64,000 nt of DNA from assembly GCF_020618475.1 (NCBI RefSeq), contig NZ_CP085335.1, forward strand, positions 434,001-498,000. The letters run 5' to 3'. Below the pieces are notes generated by a model that did not search any database, was not told where the DNA came from, and was given only the letters and a program-made list of their open reading frames with translations. This document shows, one piece after another, positions 35,151 to 44,153 of the stretch. The stretch comes from Haladaptatus halobius (GTDB lineage: Archaea > Halobacteriota > Halobacteria > Halobacteriales > Haladaptataceae). Each line of letters opens with the position of its first letter. The first letter of the stretch is position 1. Made by a program: the position numbers and the translations under genes.

Positions 35151-37292
35151 ATGACCGACGGCGAGACGAACATCCGCCCGCTTTCCGAGACGACCGTCCA
35201 GCGAATCGCGGCGGGGGAGGTGGTCGAGCGACCGGCCTCCGTGGTGAAGGAACTGGTCGAGAACAGCCTCGACGCGGACGCTTCGCGCATCTCGGTGCGC
35301 GTCGACGGCGGCGGGACGGAGCGAATATCCGTCACCGACGACGGCGCAGGGATGAGCGAGGCGGACGTGCGGGTCGCCGTCGAAGAGCACACGACGAGCA
35401 AGATTCGGAACATCGACGACCTTGAATCGGGCGTCGCCACGCTCGGCTTCCGGGGCGAGGCGCTCTACACCATCGGCGCTGTGTCACGAATGAGCATCCG
35501 GACGAAACCTCGGGGCGGGGAGCGCGGCACCGAACTCCGACTCGTCGGCGGCGGCGTGGAGAGCGTCGGGCCCGCGGGCTGTCCGGAAGGCACGACGGTC
35601 GAAGTTGTGGAGCTGTTCTTCAACACCCCGGCACGAGAGAAGTACCTGAAGACAGACGCGACCGAGTTCTCGCACGTCAATCGCGTCGTTACGCAGTACG
35701 CGCTGGCGAACCCCGACGTGGCGTTCTCGCTGGAACACGACGGGCGCGAGGTGTTTTCCACGACGGGACAAGGCAACCTTCAGTCCGCGATTCTCTCGGT
35801 GTACGGACGGGAAGTCGCCACCGCGATGGTCTCCGTCGATGGGTCGACGGAGGTGGACGTCTCAGGCTACGTCAGCCACCCCGAGACGACCCGGAGCACC
35901 CGCGAGTACGTCGCCACCTACGTCAACGGGCGGTACGTCCGCTCCGCGGTCGTCCGCGAGGCCGTGCTCTCGGCCTACGGAAATCAGCTCGCGCCCGACC
36001 GATACCCGTTCGCCGTCCTCTTTCTCGACGTGCCGGGGGACTCCGTCGACGTGAACGTGCACCCCCGGAAAATGGAAATCCGTTTCGGAGACGAGGGCCG
36101 AGTCCACCGGAGCGTCTGCGACGCCGTAGAAGATGCCCTGTTGGATGAGGGACTCGTCAGGTCGTCCGCGCCCCGCGGTCGCTCCGCACCCGCCGAAGCC
36201 GACGTGACTCCCGAAGGGGTTCAGTCGGAGCTCGAAACGAGCACCCGAACCGACGAAGACGGAGGCGGCGAAGGCGGGGGCGGCGAGACAGGAAGCCGAC
36301 GGGAAGCGACCTCCGGGAGATCGGGTGGCGAGCGAGAACCGACCACCGCCGGGTCGAAGGCGGGACGGGCCGAGACGCCGAACCCGCAGACCGACCGAAC
36401 GACCAACGCGGAAAGCGCCGCGACGACCGGCCACTGGAACTCGCCGGGCGGCGGCGACACCGCGAGCGGGCGAGGCCGAGCGAACGGGACACCGGCCGCG
36501 ACCGACGAGAATCCACATCGGACATCGGCACGCGATTCGCCGTCGGCGCACAAGACGACGCCACCCCGAGAGACCGCAAGTTCGAACCCAGAATCCGACC
36601 GCAAGTTCCGAGCGCCGACGGAGGCGGGGACGCTCGCGAAGTCGTCCGAGGGGGAAAGCGCGGAGTTCGACACCCTGCCGCCCATGCGCGTCCTCGGCCA
36701 GCTGCACGACACCTACGTCGTCGCCGAGACGCCAGACGGGTTGGTGCTGGTCGACCAACACGCCGCGGACGAGCGCGTGAACTACGAACGACTCCGCGAG
36801 CAGTTCGCGGGCGACACCACGACGCAGGTGCTCGCCGCGCCGGTCGAACTCGAACTGACGGCGGCGGAGGCGGCGCTGTTCGACGAGTACCAGGAGGCGC
36901 TGGCGCAGTTGGGCTTTCACGCCGCACGCGCCGGGGAGCGCACGGTCGAAGTGACGACGGTGCCCGCCGTGCTGAGCGAGACGCTCTCGCCAGACCTCCT
37001 GCGGGACGTGCTGAGCGAGTTCGTCTCGACCGACCCGGACGAGCGCGACAGAAATTCGGCGGAGGCGGTGGCCGACGCGCTCATCTCCGATCTGGCGTGT
37101 TACCCCTCGGTCACCGGAAACACGTCGCTTCGGGAGGGCGACGTGGTGTGTCTGCTCTCGGCGCTCGACGACTGCGAGAACCCCTACGCATGCCCGCACG
37201 GGCGGCCCGTCGTCATCGAGTTCGACGGAGGAGAGATAGGAGACCGGTTCGAGCGCGACTATCCGGGCCACGCCGGACGGCGGTCGAAGTGA
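35151..37292 (+). CDS. mutL: DNA mismatch repair protein MutL
   Basis: 713 residues. The GHKL ATPase domain has VKELVENSLDAD near residue 40, DDGAGMSEADV near 63, and ATLGFRGEAL near 95. The transducer domain contains VDVNVHPRKMEIRF near 300. A long low-complexity, polar linker (about 345-510) is followed by a C-terminal dimerisation domain. There the endonuclease motif DQHA-x2-E-x4-E is complete (DQHAADERVNYE, near residue 535), and ACPHGRP is at the end. It should be a nicking MutL. No mutS is in this window. Confidence 0.97.
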   Translation: MTDGETNIRPLSETTVQRIAAGEVVERPASVVKELVENSLDADASRISVRVDGGGTERISVTDDGAGMSEADVRVAVEEHTTSKIRNIDDLESGVATLGFRGEALYTIGAVSRMSIRTKPRGGERGTELRLVGGGVESVGPAGCPEGTTVEVVELFFNTPAREKYLKTDATEFSHVNRVVTQYALANPDVAFSLEHDGREVFSTTGQGNLQSAILSVYGREVATAMVSVDGSTEVDVSGYVSHPETTRSTREYVATYVNGRYVRSAVVREAVLSAYGNQLAPDRYPFAVLFLDVPGDSVDVNVHPRKMEIRFGDEGRVHRSVCDAVEDALLDEGLVRSSAPRGRSAPAEADVTPEGVQSELETSTRTDEDGGGEGGGGETGSRREATSGRSGGEREPTTAGSKAGRAETPNPQTDRTTNAESAATTGHWNSPGGGDTASGRGRANGTPAATDENPHRTSARDSPSAHKTTPPRETASSNPESDRKFRAPTEAGTLAKSSEGESAEFDTLPPMRVLGQLHDTYVVAETPDGLVLVDQHAADERVNYERLREQFAGDTTTQVLAAPVELELTAAEAALFDEYQEALAQLGFHAARAGERTVEVTTVPAVLSETLSPDLLRDVLSEFVSTDPDERDRNSAEAVADALISDLACYPSVTGNTSLREGDVVCLLSALDDCENPYACPHGRPVVIEFDGGEIGDRFERDYPGHAGRRSK

Positions 37293-37349
37293 TTGCCTCG
37301 GCGTCGAATCCCCGCGGAAAAACGGTCGTTGTCGGACACGCTGGCCGAA

Positions 37350-38093
37350 CTACAGGCCGCTGTAGTCTCGCGAAATCGCCCCGCCGGCGTTAACGGTTTG
37401 ACCGTCGCTGCCGGGGATCGGCTTCGGGTCGTTGTTCTGTTCGATACCGAAATGGAGATGTGGCCCCGTCGAGTTTCCGGAGTCGCCCATCCCGGCGATG
37501 TGCTGTCCTCGGCTGACGCTCTGACCGTCGGAGATGGCGAAGCTGTTGACGTGGCCGTACTCCGTCTCGTAGCCGTTTCCGTGGACGATGTAGACATAGT
37601 TGCCGTAGCCGCCGGAGTCGTAGGCGGTGTAGGCGGTGCCGGCCCGCGCCGCGTAGATGGGCGTGCCGATTTCGCCGTTGTGGCCGATGTCCACGCCGCC
37701 GTGGAAACCGCTCGACCGCTGGCCGTACGGCGATGTGATGTAGCCGTCCATTGGCCAAACGATGTCGGTTTCTGCGCTGCTGGTGGAAGCGAGATACCGC
37801 TCAACCGACCAGCCCCAGACGTTGCGGTCGAGCCAGTGGACGCCCCACCACGTGTAGCCGTCCTCGGTCGTCGGCCCGTTCATGATCTCGCCGACCTCAC
37901 CGGGGGAGACCGTGGCGACGACCGGCGACTCCGTGCCGGGCTGTTCCCGCGTGTTCAGGTTGGTCGTCGCTTCGACTCGTTCTCCGTCGCTGAAGGCGCT
38001 GGCCGAACCGCTGAGTGCTGCTGGAACAGCCAGTCCCGTCGCGGCTGTTCCGAGTACTTTACCGAACGTTCGTCGATTCAATTTGCGCGTCAT
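37350..38093 (-). CDS. secreted M23-family (LytM/lysostaphin-like) peptidase with SH3 domain
   Basis: 247 residues. Tat signal KLNRRTFGKVLGTAATGLAVPAA. Residues about 38-98 form an SH3b-like domain (TTNLNTREQPGTESPVVATV, WWGVHWLDRNVWGWSV). The C-terminal M23 domain has the zinc ligands in GFHGGVDIG (His, Asp) and GPHLHFGIE (His-x-His). M23 enzymes cut peptide cross-bridges of bacterial peptidoglycan, which archaea lack. ATG at 38091-38093. Confidence 0.88.
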   Translation of the reverse strand: MTRKLNRRTFGKVLGTAATGLAVPAALSGSASAFSDGERVEATTNLNTREQPGTESPVVATVSPGEVGEIMNGPTTEDGYTWWGVHWLDRNVWGWSVERYLASTSSAETDIVWPMDGYITSPYGQRSSGFHGGVDIGHNGEIGTPIYAARAGTAYTAYDSGGYGNYVYIVHGNGYETEYGHVNSFAISDGQSVSRGQHIAGMGDSGNSTGPHLHFGIEQNNDPKPIPGSDGQTVNAGGAISRDYSGL

Positions 38094-38550
38094 GGTCGTT
38101 GGGAGTCGAGTTTTCGTCGCGTTCAGTTGTTCGTGCGCTCGCTGCGATGGTCTCTTCGACGCGCAACGGTTCCCGATACCTGTCGTATCGACAACCAGTA
38201 CACGTTCGAGGCGATCCACCGCGGGAGGACTCGTCGGAATCCGTCCTCGACACGATTGATGTACTCGAGGATGAAATATCTTACTATAACAGAAATAAAA
38301 ACGTAATTAATATCTCCACGTTCTGTAGTTAATGGTGTCCGGTCGGGACGGCCGTCTCCGGCGCGACGAATGGCGACAGTCGACGGGGGAAGAGAATCCG
38401 TTTTCAAGCTAAATGTGAATAGATATCGCTCATATAGACAAATTTTTGACATGAGACAGTTCGATGCCACCGCTCCAGTGACCACGAACTTCCAATCTCG
38501 GAACTCATAAAGGGGATCATTCATATCGGCGTGTCGAATGGAACCACAGT
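38094..38550. other. AT-rich intergenic region without a supported gene
   Basis: 457 bp upstream of the M23 peptidase and of a damaged membrane gene. It has AT-rich stretches (38270-38325 and 38410-38445, for example AAATAAAAACGTAATTAATA) that probably hold promoters. An open frame at 38123-38557 on the minus strand has no protein-like composition and I do not accept it. Confidence 0.5.
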
Positions 38551-39293
38551 ATGGCACGCGGGACGAGTCAGGGAGGACTCATCGGCGCGATACAATACGA
38601 CATACAGCAACTACATATCGGATGGATGGCGCTGTTCTTTCCGCGATAGCGACAGCAATCGCACTCGGTGCTCGGGAAGTGGACGCCACAGAGCACGATG
38701 GGGAAGACAGCCTATCGCGGGTGGAGCCCGGTCGGCGCGCGAGTCGTCGCACTGCTCTACCCGTTCGTCCTGTTCGGATTCGCGGCGCGCTACTACACGA
38801 GTCGCATCGACCGGACGGCGGCGAGCCTCGGGATACTGGGCGTCGTCCTACTCTCGGTGGTCGTGTGGGGTAGCCTCGCGGCGCTGGCGCGGATGTGCTT
38901 CTCGACGGAAGGCTTTCTCGCCGTCACCGCGGCGGGGGCGTCGCCACCGTCGCGGCGGTGTTGGCGTTCCTCACCAGCAAGTACGGCGGTCGGATAACGA
39001 CGGTGCTGTTCGCCTACCCCTTCGGTATGACGTCGCTGTTCCTACCGCCCGTGGTCGCGGCGCTGTACTCGCCGACGCTCTCGAACGTCGTCTTCCCGAA
39101 CAACGAGACGCTCGCGGTGTGGTTGCTCGACAACGTGCTCACTTACCGCGGAATCGACGAGTACCTCCGGGTGCAGTTCGACCTCGAAGGACTCGCCTAC
39201 GACGGTATGTGGTTCGGTATCGCGGTTCCGCTTGGTTGGCTCCTCGGCTTCTTAGTGACGCTGGCGAATCTCATGCGCCCGAAATCGGAGTAA
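38551..39293 (+). pseudogene. conserved multi-helix membrane protein, in-frame stop plus frameshift
   Basis: From ATG 38551: MARGTSQGGLIGAIQYDIQQ, then LHIGWMALFFPR, TAG at 38647-38649, then RQQSHSVLGKWTPQST in the same frame and membrane helices (VVALLYPFVLFGFAARYY, GILGVVLLSVVVWGSLAAL). At a run of five G near 38934-38938 the frame shifts; six G would join AAG to GVATVAAVLAFLTSKYGGR and the remaining helices to LANLMRPKSE. The stop is probably a CAG to TAG change. Two lesions favour true decay. The intact protein would be about 247 residues; function unknown. Confidence 0.8.
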
Positions 39294-39324
39294 GCCTTTT
39301 TATCGAGTCGGCTAACGTTCACGT

Positions 39325-39510
39325 ATGAAGTTCGACGAAGTTACGACGGCAGTCGCGTTTCTCGTGCTCTTGGCCGTCGCCCTCGGCGGCACGCTGACGA
39401 GCGGAATGCCGCGGACGATCTCGATGATGGTCAGCGCGGGCGTGGTGATTTTCAGCATCCTCGTGTTGGCACTCGGCGTGAAACACGGCGAGTATCGCGC
39501 GACGAGATGA
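39325..39510 (+). CDS. small two-helix membrane protein
   Basis: 61 residues: MKFDEVTTAVAFLVLLAVAL, then GGTLTSGMPRTISMMVSAGVV, then IFSILVLALGVKHGEYRATR. Two clear membrane helices joined by a short loop. A CTTTTTATC box at 39296-39304 lies about 25 bp before the ATG at 39325. Function unknown. Confidence 0.7.
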   Translation: MKFDEVTTAVAFLVLLAVALGGTLTSGMPRTISMMVSAGVVIFSILVLALGVKHGEYRATR

Positions 39511-39689
39511 TCGTTCGACGCGCTCGAAGGATGTGGTTCGATAGGTCGGTGACGGTCGGGTCTTTGCGGAGGGTTCGAACGACCTCCCAACTCGTTCCTG
39601 CACCTCCTTATTGACCGAGTGAAATGAGAGAGAGATAGGCAGACCGACCAACCGCCAAAAACTCCGCGAATCTTCGCCGACAACTGAAA

Positions 39690-39940
39690 TCGGCAGGTGA
39701 ACTGCCGCCAGCAATCAGCAGGCGACGCAACTGCCGGAGGCCGGCGCACTCTCCGCGAGTGAGGAACGAAGTGACGAGAGAGCGGGCCGACGACTGAATG
39801 GAGCACGAACTACTCGCGCCGCGAGTAGTTCGTTCGAAATGAAGGAGGAGCGTTTTTGGTCGAGCTTTTTCCAGGGAAGTAGGCCGAAACCGGCGTCACA
39901 GTGACGCCGGTTTCGGCTCCTGACCGTCGAAAAAAGCTCG
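39690..39940. repeat. intergenic repeat element B with nested hairpins
   Basis: Related to the region at 6130-6346 by shared blocks: CAATCAGCAGGCGAC (from about 39711), AGCGGGCC, and TTTTTGGTCGAGCTTTTT (from 39853). It lies in the 433-bp gap between convergent genes and ends just after the stop of the PP-loop gene. It also contains a perfect 12-bp hairpin (39806-39817 with 39821-39832, loop GCC). No coding sequence is supported. The rest of the gap, 39511-39689, holds nothing I can identify. Confidence 0.6.
39861..39940 (-). terminator. nested inverted repeats after the PP-loop gene
   Basis: Outer arms CGAGCTTTTT (39861-39870) and AAAAAGCTCG (39931-39940) enclose a perfect 17-bp inner stem (39883-39899 with 39901-39917, one-base loop). 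The structure starts four bases after the stop codon of the leftward gene, the same position as the hairpin after tfs. Confidence 0.5.
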
Positions 39941-39943
39941 TTC

Positions 39944-40915
39944 TTACATGTAACCGAGGTCGCGCAGGCGCTCCATCAGGTCTTCTTTGTCCTGGGCGCG
40001 GCCTGCGCGCTCGGTCGTGTTCTCCATGTCCTGCAACCACGCTGGGTCTTCGTCGCTCTTCTCGGTGCTGACCTCGCTCCCGAGCGAGCGGAACCCTTCG
40101 AAGTACTTGGGTGAGACGGGGATATCTTCCTGCGTGAGTCCGTTCGGCAGATCGTCGTACCCTTCTGGGACGTAGCCTTCGTCGGGGTAGTCCTCGACGG
40201 TGTCGGGCACGACGAAGTGCCAGAAGGCGTCCCAGACGGCCGCCTCGTCGAACTGGAGGATGGGCTGGATGCGGTCGTGGGGCGGGTAGATGTCGGGGTC
40301 GTGGCGCGGGCTGAAGAACGTCTCGTCGGCGCGGGCCTCCTGTTCGTCCCAGCGGACGCCGGAGATGACGCCGTCCACGTCGTACTCCTCGAGCGCGTCG
40401 TTCAGCGCGACCGTCTTCAGCAGGTGGTTGCCGACGTAGGTGTCGAGCAGGAACGGGAACGTGTCCTCCTCGTATTCGAGGAGGTTACGCACGTGGTGCT
40501 GGTTGTGTTCCGATAGCTCGGAGACTGGGATGTCGTCGCCCGGTTCGAGGTCGTGTTCGTCCACGTACCCGCCGACGTCCTCGTTGCGGGCGTAGATGAC
40601 GTCCAAGTCCCACTCGTCGGCCCAGCGGTCGACGAAATCGTGGATCTCCTGGAAGTGCTGGTAGTGGTCGATGAACACCGCGGGCGGGACTTCGAGGTCG
40701 TGCCGCTCCGCGACTTCCTTGATGAAGTAGAGCGTGAGCGTGGAGTCTTTCCCGCCGGTCCACATGACGACGGGATTTTCGTACTGTTCGAGACCCTGTC
40801 GCGTCACGTCGATAGCCTTCTCGATCTTATCTTCGAGCGAAGGGTAATCCTCGGGATTCTCGCCTTCGCCGTCGGTGTAATCTACGTCGAGATAGTCTGG
40901 AAACTCGTCCGGCAT
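39944..40915 (-). CDS. PP-loop/PAPS-reductase-family protein
   Basis: 323 residues. The ATP pyrophosphatase loop is MWTGGKDSTLTL near residue 52, followed by the PAPS-reductase fold (FIDHYQHFQEIHDFVDRW near 82, VISGVRWDEQEARADETFF near 185). It lacks the C-terminal CGxH of assimilatory PAPS reductase; the C-terminus is acidic and ends LMERLRDLGYM. It may act on a sulfur- or nucleotide-containing substrate. Function not assigned. ATG at 40913-40915. Confidence 0.8.
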   Translation of the reverse strand: MPDEFPDYLDVDYTDGEGENPEDYPSLEDKIEKAIDVTRQGLEQYENPVVMWTGGKDSTLTLYFIKEVAERHDLEVPPAVFIDHYQHFQEIHDFVDRWADEWDLDVIYARNEDVGGYVDEHDLEPGDDIPVSELSEHNQHHVRNLLEYEEDTFPFLLDTYVGNHLLKTVALNDALEEYDVDGVISGVRWDEQEARADETFFSPRHDPDIYPPHDRIQPILQFDEAAVWDAFWHFVVPDTVEDYPDEGYVPEGYDDLPNGLTQEDIPVSPKYFEGFRSLGSEVSTEKSDEDPAWLQDMENTTERAGRAQDKEDLMERLRDLGYM

Positions 40916-41156
40916 GACTCATAATTAGATATAATTAGGGGCGTAAAGTGCTTTTCGGCTCAGCGTGAAGGATCGTTCGGGATAAACGAGTCGCGTTCTC
41001 GATTCGCGTCGGTGGCCGCATCGGTGCGCGGTCGTGGGCGATAGTTCGAGAACCGAGCGTCCTGCAAGTCCGAAGGAGGCGGCACGCCGAAGAGAGAGCG
41101 ACTTGGACGGCAGAATCCGTTTCAGCGGGCAACGACCGGAATCGGAACCCTCAAGA

Positions 41157-41732
41157 TCAGCTGATGAACTTGTTGTCGCGCCAGTTCACGCCGCTGGACG
41201 ATGAACTCTCCTTTCGCGGTCCTTCCACGACCTCGATGGAGGCGGGACGGTCGTCCCCATCCACGATGCGAGTCGCTTCCAGATCACCGTCGACCTCGGA
41301 GATCGCGGTGAGCGTACCCTTCTCCGCTTTGCGGGCGAGCGCGCAGAGTACTTCGAACATCGAGTACTGAACCGCACTGTTTTGAAGGACGGTCTCGCGG
41401 TCGCCCTTGAACGCGGCCATCTCGATGAGTTCGCCCGTGGGTTCCTCCTCGTCTTCGTCGTAATCCTCGCCCCATCGCGGAGCGTTGCGCCGCGCCTCCT
41501 CCTCTTCGGTGAAGACGCGCGTCTCCGAGACGCTCGCTTTCAACTGTGCGGTCGGCGTGTACTTGCTGATGCTTTCGTCTGTCGACACCGCGCTGATGAT
41601 GAGCGTGTTGTTGCGGCGAGTGATGTCGACGCTGTCGATCTTCTCCGGTAGCTGGGGGTCGCTTTCGAAGTAGTCGTAGACGGTCTCAAGCGGCAGTTCG
41701 AGCGTCGAATGCAGTCGGTATACCTGGCTCAT
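41157..41732 (-). CDS. conserved haloarchaeal protein, unknown function (DUF7110-like)
   Basis: 191 residues: MSQVYRLHSTLELPLETVYD start, then DPQLPEKIDSVDITRRNNTLIIS and YTPTAQLKASVSETRVFTEEEE, then MAAFKGDRETVLQNSAVQYSMFEVLCALARKAEKGTLTA. The sequence is a pattern I associate with a broadly conserved haloarchaeal family of unknown function. A GTATAAG box lies at about 41770-41777 upstream. No catalytic motif is evident. Confidence 0.75.
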   Translation of the reverse strand: MSQVYRLHSTLELPLETVYDYFESDPQLPEKIDSVDITRRNNTLIISAVSTDESISKYTPTAQLKASVSETRVFTEEEEARRNAPRWGEDYDEDEEEPTGELIEMAAFKGDRETVLQNSAVQYSMFEVLCALARKAEKGTLTAISEVDGDLEATRIVDGDDRPASIEVVEGPRKESSSSSGVNWRDNKFIS

Positions 41733-41836
41733 TTGTAGTCGGTGGTTCCGTCTCCCGTCGGCTGTCGGTTACTTATACGCGCCCCGAACATATAGGGTCT
41801 ACTCTTTCGGTTGCGGATACAACCATCGAAATGACC

Positions 41837-42184
41837 TTATTCGGTTCGGAGCGTCTTTCCCAGTTCGTCGCGCTCTTCCATCTCGGCCAAAACGTCGCTC
41901 CCGCCGATGAACTCGCCGTGGACGAACGTCTGCGGAATCGTCTCCCAGCCGCTGTGACGCGAGAGCGCCTCGCGGTAGGCGTTCAGGTTATCGAGCACGT
42001 CCACTGTCTCGAACTCGTCGCTGCGATGTTTGCCGATGAGCTCGAGCGCGCGCTGGGAGTACCCGCACTGCGGCATCATCGACGTTCCTTTCATGAACAG
42101 GACGACCTCCTCGTCCTCGATGGCCGAATCGACTCGTTCCGCTGCTTCCTCGGCAGAGAGCTGTTCGCCGGGTGTGAACGTCAT
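41837..42184 (-). CDS. monothiol glutaredoxin (Grx4-type)
   Basis: 115 residues. The active site is KGTSMMPQCGYS near residue 32-43, the monothiol CGYS/CGFS form preceded by the KGT motif that contacts glutathione in Grx4-type proteins. The cis-Pro segment is TIPQTFVHGEFIGGSDVL near residue 84. This class carries 2Fe-2S clusters and helps in Fe-S trafficking. Haloarchaea use gamma-glutamylcysteine rather than glutathione, so the thiol partner may differ. Confidence 0.9.
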   Translation of the reverse strand: MTFTPGEQLSAEEAAERVDSAIEDEEVVLFMKGTSMMPQCGYSQRALELIGKHRSDEFETVDVLDNLNAYREALSRHSGWETIPQTFVHGEFIGGSDVLAEMEERDELGKTLRTE

Positions 42185-42225
42185 ACGCTTACGTAGGAAC
42201 CGACGCCGCAAAGAAGTTGCGACTG

Positions 42226-42852
42226 TCACTCCTCGCTACCGACGCCGATGACCTGCACCAGCGAGTAGACGGGGACGCCCTTCAGTTCCTCGAACCCTTG
42301 CTTGTCGGCGAGGACGATACAGGCGACCGGTTCGCCGCCCTGGTCTTCGATGGCGTCGATGGTCTCGCCCATCGTCGTTCCGCTGGTGATGGTGTCGTCT
42401 ACGACATAACACTCGCGGTTACGAATCTGCGCGAAGTTGCGCGAGAAACTTCCGCCGTACTCGTCGATGTCGCCCTCCTCCCATTGGTGCTTTCGCGGGG
42501 CGTACGTACCGAGGTCGGTGTCGAGTTCGCGGGCCACCACCGTCGCCAGCGGCGCGCCCGCTTTCTCGATGCCGATGGTCAGGTCAACTTCCTCGCCGTG
42601 TTTCGACAGCATGTCGGCCATCGCCGCGCCAACGTAGGAGAGGCGGGCGCTGTCGCGCCCGACGGCGCTCCAATCGACGTGGATGTCCTGCGGGCCGCCC
42701 TTCGGTTCGGGGGTCGGGGCGCTCCCGCTGCGCTCGACCAGCCAGCTGGCCGTCTCGCGCGACACGTTCAGTTCGTCCGCGATTTCGCCTTTCGAGAGGC
42801 CGCGCTCCGCGAGTTCGGCCGCGCTCTCGATGAGGTCGTCTACGTTCTTCAT
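42226..42852 (-). CDS. gfcR: transcriptional regulator GfcR (PRTase-fold)
   Basis: 208 residues. An N-terminal helix-turn-helix (LIESAAELAERGLSKGEIADELNVSRETASWLVERSG) is joined to an orotate-phosphoribosyltransferase-like domain whose PRPP motif is CYVVDDTITSGTTMGETI near residue 148. GfcR of Haloferax activates glucose dehydrogenase and the semiphosphorylative Entner-Doudoroff genes. Its ATG overlaps the gdh stop (ATGA), so regulator and target share an operon here. Confidence 0.92.
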   Translation of the reverse strand: MKNVDDLIESAAELAERGLSKGEIADELNVSRETASWLVERSGSAPTPEPKGGPQDIHVDWSAVGRDSARLSYVGAAMADMLSKHGEEVDLTIGIEKAGAPLATVVARELDTDLGTYAPRKHQWEEGDIDEYGGSFSRNFAQIRNRECYVVDDTITSGTTMGETIDAIEDQGGEPVACIVLADKQGFEELKGVPVYSLVQVIGVGSEE

Positions 42853-43913
42853 TGGTGGTAGAATTTTACCGCCGCCTTTATTGTCGTTTCGTCGTCCGCA
42901 AAGGCGTCCGCGAAGTTCGACGCATCGTGGACGCCGGTGACGAGGTCGTCTTTCAGCCAGTCGGGCAGCGCGGTCAGCGTCTCGACCGCCGCCTCGAAGT
43001 GCCGGTAGTTAGAGTTGACGCTTCCGACGAGCGCCTTGTTCCCTAGAACGAGGTCGCGGTGGACGCTCCCGCCGTCGATCTCGAACGACCACGATTCCGG
43101 AACCCCGAGCAGCGCCGCGACGCCGTTTGGGGCGAGCGCCTCGACGGACTCGAAGGCGTGTTTCGCGTAGCCCGTCGCCTCGTAGACGAAGTCCATCGGT
43201 TCGTAGGCATCCGGAACTTCGGTGACGGGCGTCTCGCGCGAATCGACGTACGTCGCGCCCAGTTTCTCGACGATGGCGATGGTCGGGTCGGGCCTGTCGC
43301 GCCGTCCGAGGCAGTAGGTTCGATCGAACGAATCACCGAGCATCGCCAACGTGAGCAGGCCGAGGTTTCCGTTTCCGAGCACCAGCGCGCTCTCGGGTCG
43401 CCAGTCGAACGCAGACCGGGAAGCACGGGCCATCTCGACGGCCTTCTCGGAGATGCTTATCGGTTCGATCAGAAAACCCCACTCGGCGAGGTCGTCGGGG
43501 ACGGAAACCAGAAACTCGGCGGGGCTGGTGAAATATTCGCTCATGAAGCCGTGAGCCCCCGAGATGCCGCGCTCGACCACTTCGTCCGCCGGTGCCATAT
43601 CCGGCTCGCCGTGCTCGAAGAACTCGGTCGCGCCGCCCGCGAGCGGTCGTCGCACGGTCGGGACGACCACGTCCCCGGCTTCGAAGGCGGTTCCGTTCGG
43701 GTCTTCGACGACGCCGATCGCCTCGTGGCCGAGGACGAGGTGGTCTTCTCCTGGGGGGAAACTACCGTGGCGTCCGGCGATGACCTCGTGGTCGGTGCCG
43801 TCCACGCCGACGAGAAGCGTTCGCACCAACACCTCCCCGGAGTCGGGCTCCGGGCGAGGCTTCTCCAGGATTTGGGGGGCATCGGCCCCGCGTTCGAGTG
43901 CGACTGCGTCCAT
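42849..43913 (-). CDS. gdh: glucose 1-dehydrogenase
   Basis: 354 residues of the zinc medium-chain dehydrogenase family. GVDGTDHEVIAGRHG near residue 38 has the catalytic Asp replacing Cys typical of haloarchaeal GlcDH, followed by LVLGHEAIGVVEDP near 60. The nucleotide motif is LVLGNGNLGLLTLAM near 178. It oxidises glucose to gluconolactone, the first step of the semiphosphorylative Entner-Doudoroff pathway. It is followed directly by gfcR. Upstream an AATAAATG stretch (about 43946-43953 on the plus strand as CATTTATT) may be the TATA box. Confidence 0.93.
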   Translation of the reverse strand: MDAVALERGADAPQILEKPRPEPDSGEVLVRTLLVGVDGTDHEVIAGRHGSFPPGEDHLVLGHEAIGVVEDPNGTAFEAGDVVVPTVRRPLAGGATEFFEHGEPDMAPADEVVERGISGAHGFMSEYFTSPAEFLVSVPDDLAEWGFLIEPISISEKAVEMARASRSAFDWRPESALVLGNGNLGLLTLAMLGDSFDRTYCLGRRDRPDPTIAIVEKLGATYVDSRETPVTEVPDAYEPMDFVYEATGYAKHAFESVEALAPNGVAALLGVPESWSFEIDGGSVHRDLVLGNKALVGSVNSNYRHFEAAVETLTALPDWLKDDLVTGVHDASNFADAFADDETTIKAAVKFYHQ

Positions 43914-44153
43914 ACTCCACCCCTTGTCGGCGCTCGTTCAAAACATTTATTCTTTCTCGAGTAAATCATTCGAGCGCGGGTGAGTGGCCGACGACCGTGG
44001 TCTCGCGCTCACGTTCGAACCCGAACGCCTGTCCAACGCGCCGTACCGCCGCTCGGCCCACCCACGTTTCGACCTCGCGTTCTCCGACACCTCGTTCCGA
44101 TAGCGTACTCCGTCGCCACAACACCTGTTGTCCTCCGCGTCGTGATTCGACCC

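Noticed and set aside
35862-37271. 469-codon open frame on the minus strand
   Set aside because: Antisense shadow of mutL, rich in Arg and Val.
38123-38557. 144-codon minus-strand frame upstream of the M23 gene
   Set aside because: Composition is basic and irregular, it covers AT-rich promoter DNA and has no recognisable domain.
39555-39590. tRNA T-arm (GGGTTCGAAC)
   Set aside because: No acceptor, D-arm or anticodon arm surrounds it; it lies in the intergenic repeat region.
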